Shown here: positions 63,155 through 64,000 of the stretch, piece by piece
Layout: each line of letters starts with the position of its first letter
How positions within the stretch are numbered: the stretch's first letter is position 1
Origin: Paenibacillus camelliae
GTDB lineage: Bacteria > Bacillota > Bacilli > Paenibacillales > Paenibacillaceae
Length of the DNA: 64,000 bases
Reading direction: 5' to 3'
Assembly (NCBI RefSeq): GCF_023715345.1
Contig: NZ_JAMBNY010000004.1
Coordinates: 186,001-250,000 of the forward strand
Translations under genes and position numbers: made by a program
Notes under the pieces: generated by a model
What the model was told of the DNA's origin: nothing
Seen by the model: only the letters and a program-made list of their open reading frames with translations
Database searches by the model: none

Positions 63155-64000
63155 ATGACAGCACAAGGAGCAGCAGAGCAGGCGCAGTTGCAAATTGCTC
63201 GCCTAGTTCAATTCGCCGAACAGCAGCAGCTAATTAAAGCTGCCGACAAACATTATGCAACCAATGCACTGCTGGATTTGTTCAGCTTTGATGAGCCCTT
63301 TGATGGGGAGGTTCCAGCAGAGCAGCTGACATCTCCGATCGATCCTTTGGAGCAGCTGCTGGATTACGGCTACAGCATCGGACTTATACCTGAGAATACA
63401 CTCACATATCGTGATTTGCTTGATGCCAAAATTATGGGGATATTCGTACCTCGACCTTCAGAGCTTATTGCAAGCTTCAACCAGCTTATGAAGGAACAAG
63501 GCGTAGAAGCAGCAACGAATATGTTCTATAAGCTTAGCATCGACAGCAATTATATCCGAATGGATCGAATTGCAAAAAATCCGAACTGGCTGCATGCTAC
63601 GGAGTACGGTGATCTGCAAATGACGATCAACCTATCGAAGCCAGAAAAGGACCCAAAGGAAATTGCATTGTTAAAGACGCTTCCGCCGGCTAAATACCCA
63701 AAATGCTTGCTTTGCGTTGAAAATGTTAATTATGCTGGTCGAGTCAACCATCCGGCAAGGCAGAACCATCGCACGATTCCTTTGACGCTACAGAACGAGG
63801 AATGGCACTTGCAATATTCGCCGTATGTTTACTATAACGAGCATAGTATTGTGTTCAAGGGTGCGCACGAACCGATGGCGGTTACCCATAGCTCGATGGC
63901 ACGCTTGCTTGATTTTGTTGAGCAGTTTCCGCATTATTTTATCGGCTCTAATGCCGACCTGCCAATTGTGGGAGGCTCTATTTTATCTCATGATCATTTC
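63155..64000 (+). CDS. galT: UDP-glucose-hexose-1-phosphate uridylyltransferase (3' end outside the window)
   Basis: It exchanges UMP between UDP-glucose and galactose 1-phosphate, completing the Leloir pathway. This is the Firmicute GalT type 2: the start MTAQGAAEQAQ, a run through NHRTIPL and, just before the edge, ISGS-like GGSILSHDHF, the conserved catalytic-region motif. AAGGAAGGGG precedes the ATG 30 nt after galE. No stop codon is reached; about 280 of an expected 500 residues are visible. Confidence 0.9.
   Translation, partial: MTAQGAAEQAQLQIARLVQFAEQQQLIKAADKHYATNALLDLFSFDEPFDGEVPAEQLTSPIDPLEQLLDYGYSIGLIPENTLTYRDLLDAKIMGIFVPRPSELIASFNQLMKEQGVEAATNMFYKLSIDSNYIRMDRIAKNPNWLHATEYGDLQMTINLSKPEKDPKEIALLKTLPPAKYPKCLLCVENVNYAGRVNHPARQNHRTIPLTLQNEEWHLQYSPYVYYNEHSIVFKGAHEPMAVTHSSMARLLDFVEQFPHYFIGSNADLPIVGGSILSHDHF

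Overview
The window looks like chromosomal DNA from a low-to-moderate GC endospore-forming Firmicute, most likely Paenibacillus or a close Paenibacillaceae relative. The grounds are strong AGGAGG-type ribosome binding sites, frequent TTG/GTG starts, LplB/LplC-type sugar permeases with an AraC-type membrane sensor, a stand-alone LtaS-like protein and lipobox solute-binding proteins. No rRNA, tRNA, phage, transposase or CRISPR was seen.

Layout. 1-5.4 kb: glutamate dehydrogenase and meso-diaminopimelate dehydrogenase, then deoC and a convergent membrane-anchored parvulin. 5.4-15.1 kb: a signalling cluster on the + strand with MHYT-GGDEF-EAL, HD-GYP, a 1288-residue hybrid kinase carrying two receivers and an HPt, an OmpR-type regulator and an EAL protein. 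15.2-19.4 kb: minus-strand genes for a small protein, TraX, MscL, a TVP38/TMEM64 protein and IlvA. 19.4-26 kb: an anchored protein, an AraC regulator, an SRAP-family protein without its usual catalytic residues, and cysJ-cysI. 26-32.3 kb: a sugar ABC importer (two permeases plus lipoprotein) with a CcpA-type cre site and an AraC-type membrane sensor. 33-39.6 kb: an amino-acid ABC importer with binding protein and permease fused, and a heterodimeric ABC exporter. 39.6-46.8 kb: exonuclease III, a DUF4190 protein, an LtaS-like protein, an orphan binding protein, an acetyl-esterase and a papain-like hydrolase. 46.8-51.5 kb: a VanR/VanS-like pair and VanY- and VanZ-like genes, separated by 1.4 kb of repeats. 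51.6-60.3 kb: small membrane proteins, two lipase-like hydrolases, hemolysin III, an oxidoreductase, a CorA-like transporter, a stress-type protein and an FAD oxidoreductase. 60.3-64 kb: an AraC regulator divergent from galK-galE-galT; galT runs off the end.

The most unusual content is non-coding. A family of about 170-nt elements (called element I here) occurs in six intergenic clusters at 3.1-3.5, 17.6-18.1, 32.5-33.1, 48.6-50.0, 55.9-56.1 and 61.6-62.0 kb. Each full copy can fold into a closing stem P1 (GGTTCAAA..CTTT with AAAG..TTTGAACC), a variable hairpin P2, a small hairpin P3 (ATTCG-N4-CGAAT) and a long hairpin P4 tipped by CGTAC/GTACG. Copies differ in sequence but keep pairing through compensatory changes. 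Four clusters begin within about 10 nt of, or overlap, the stop codon of a co-oriented gene. A second hairpin family of about 80 nt (element II; CAGC..AGCG..AGCG..CGCTG) is nested in or replaces parts of element I in two clusters. I cannot match either family to a known class from memory. They are the best candidate for an undescribed system here, and no function is proven.
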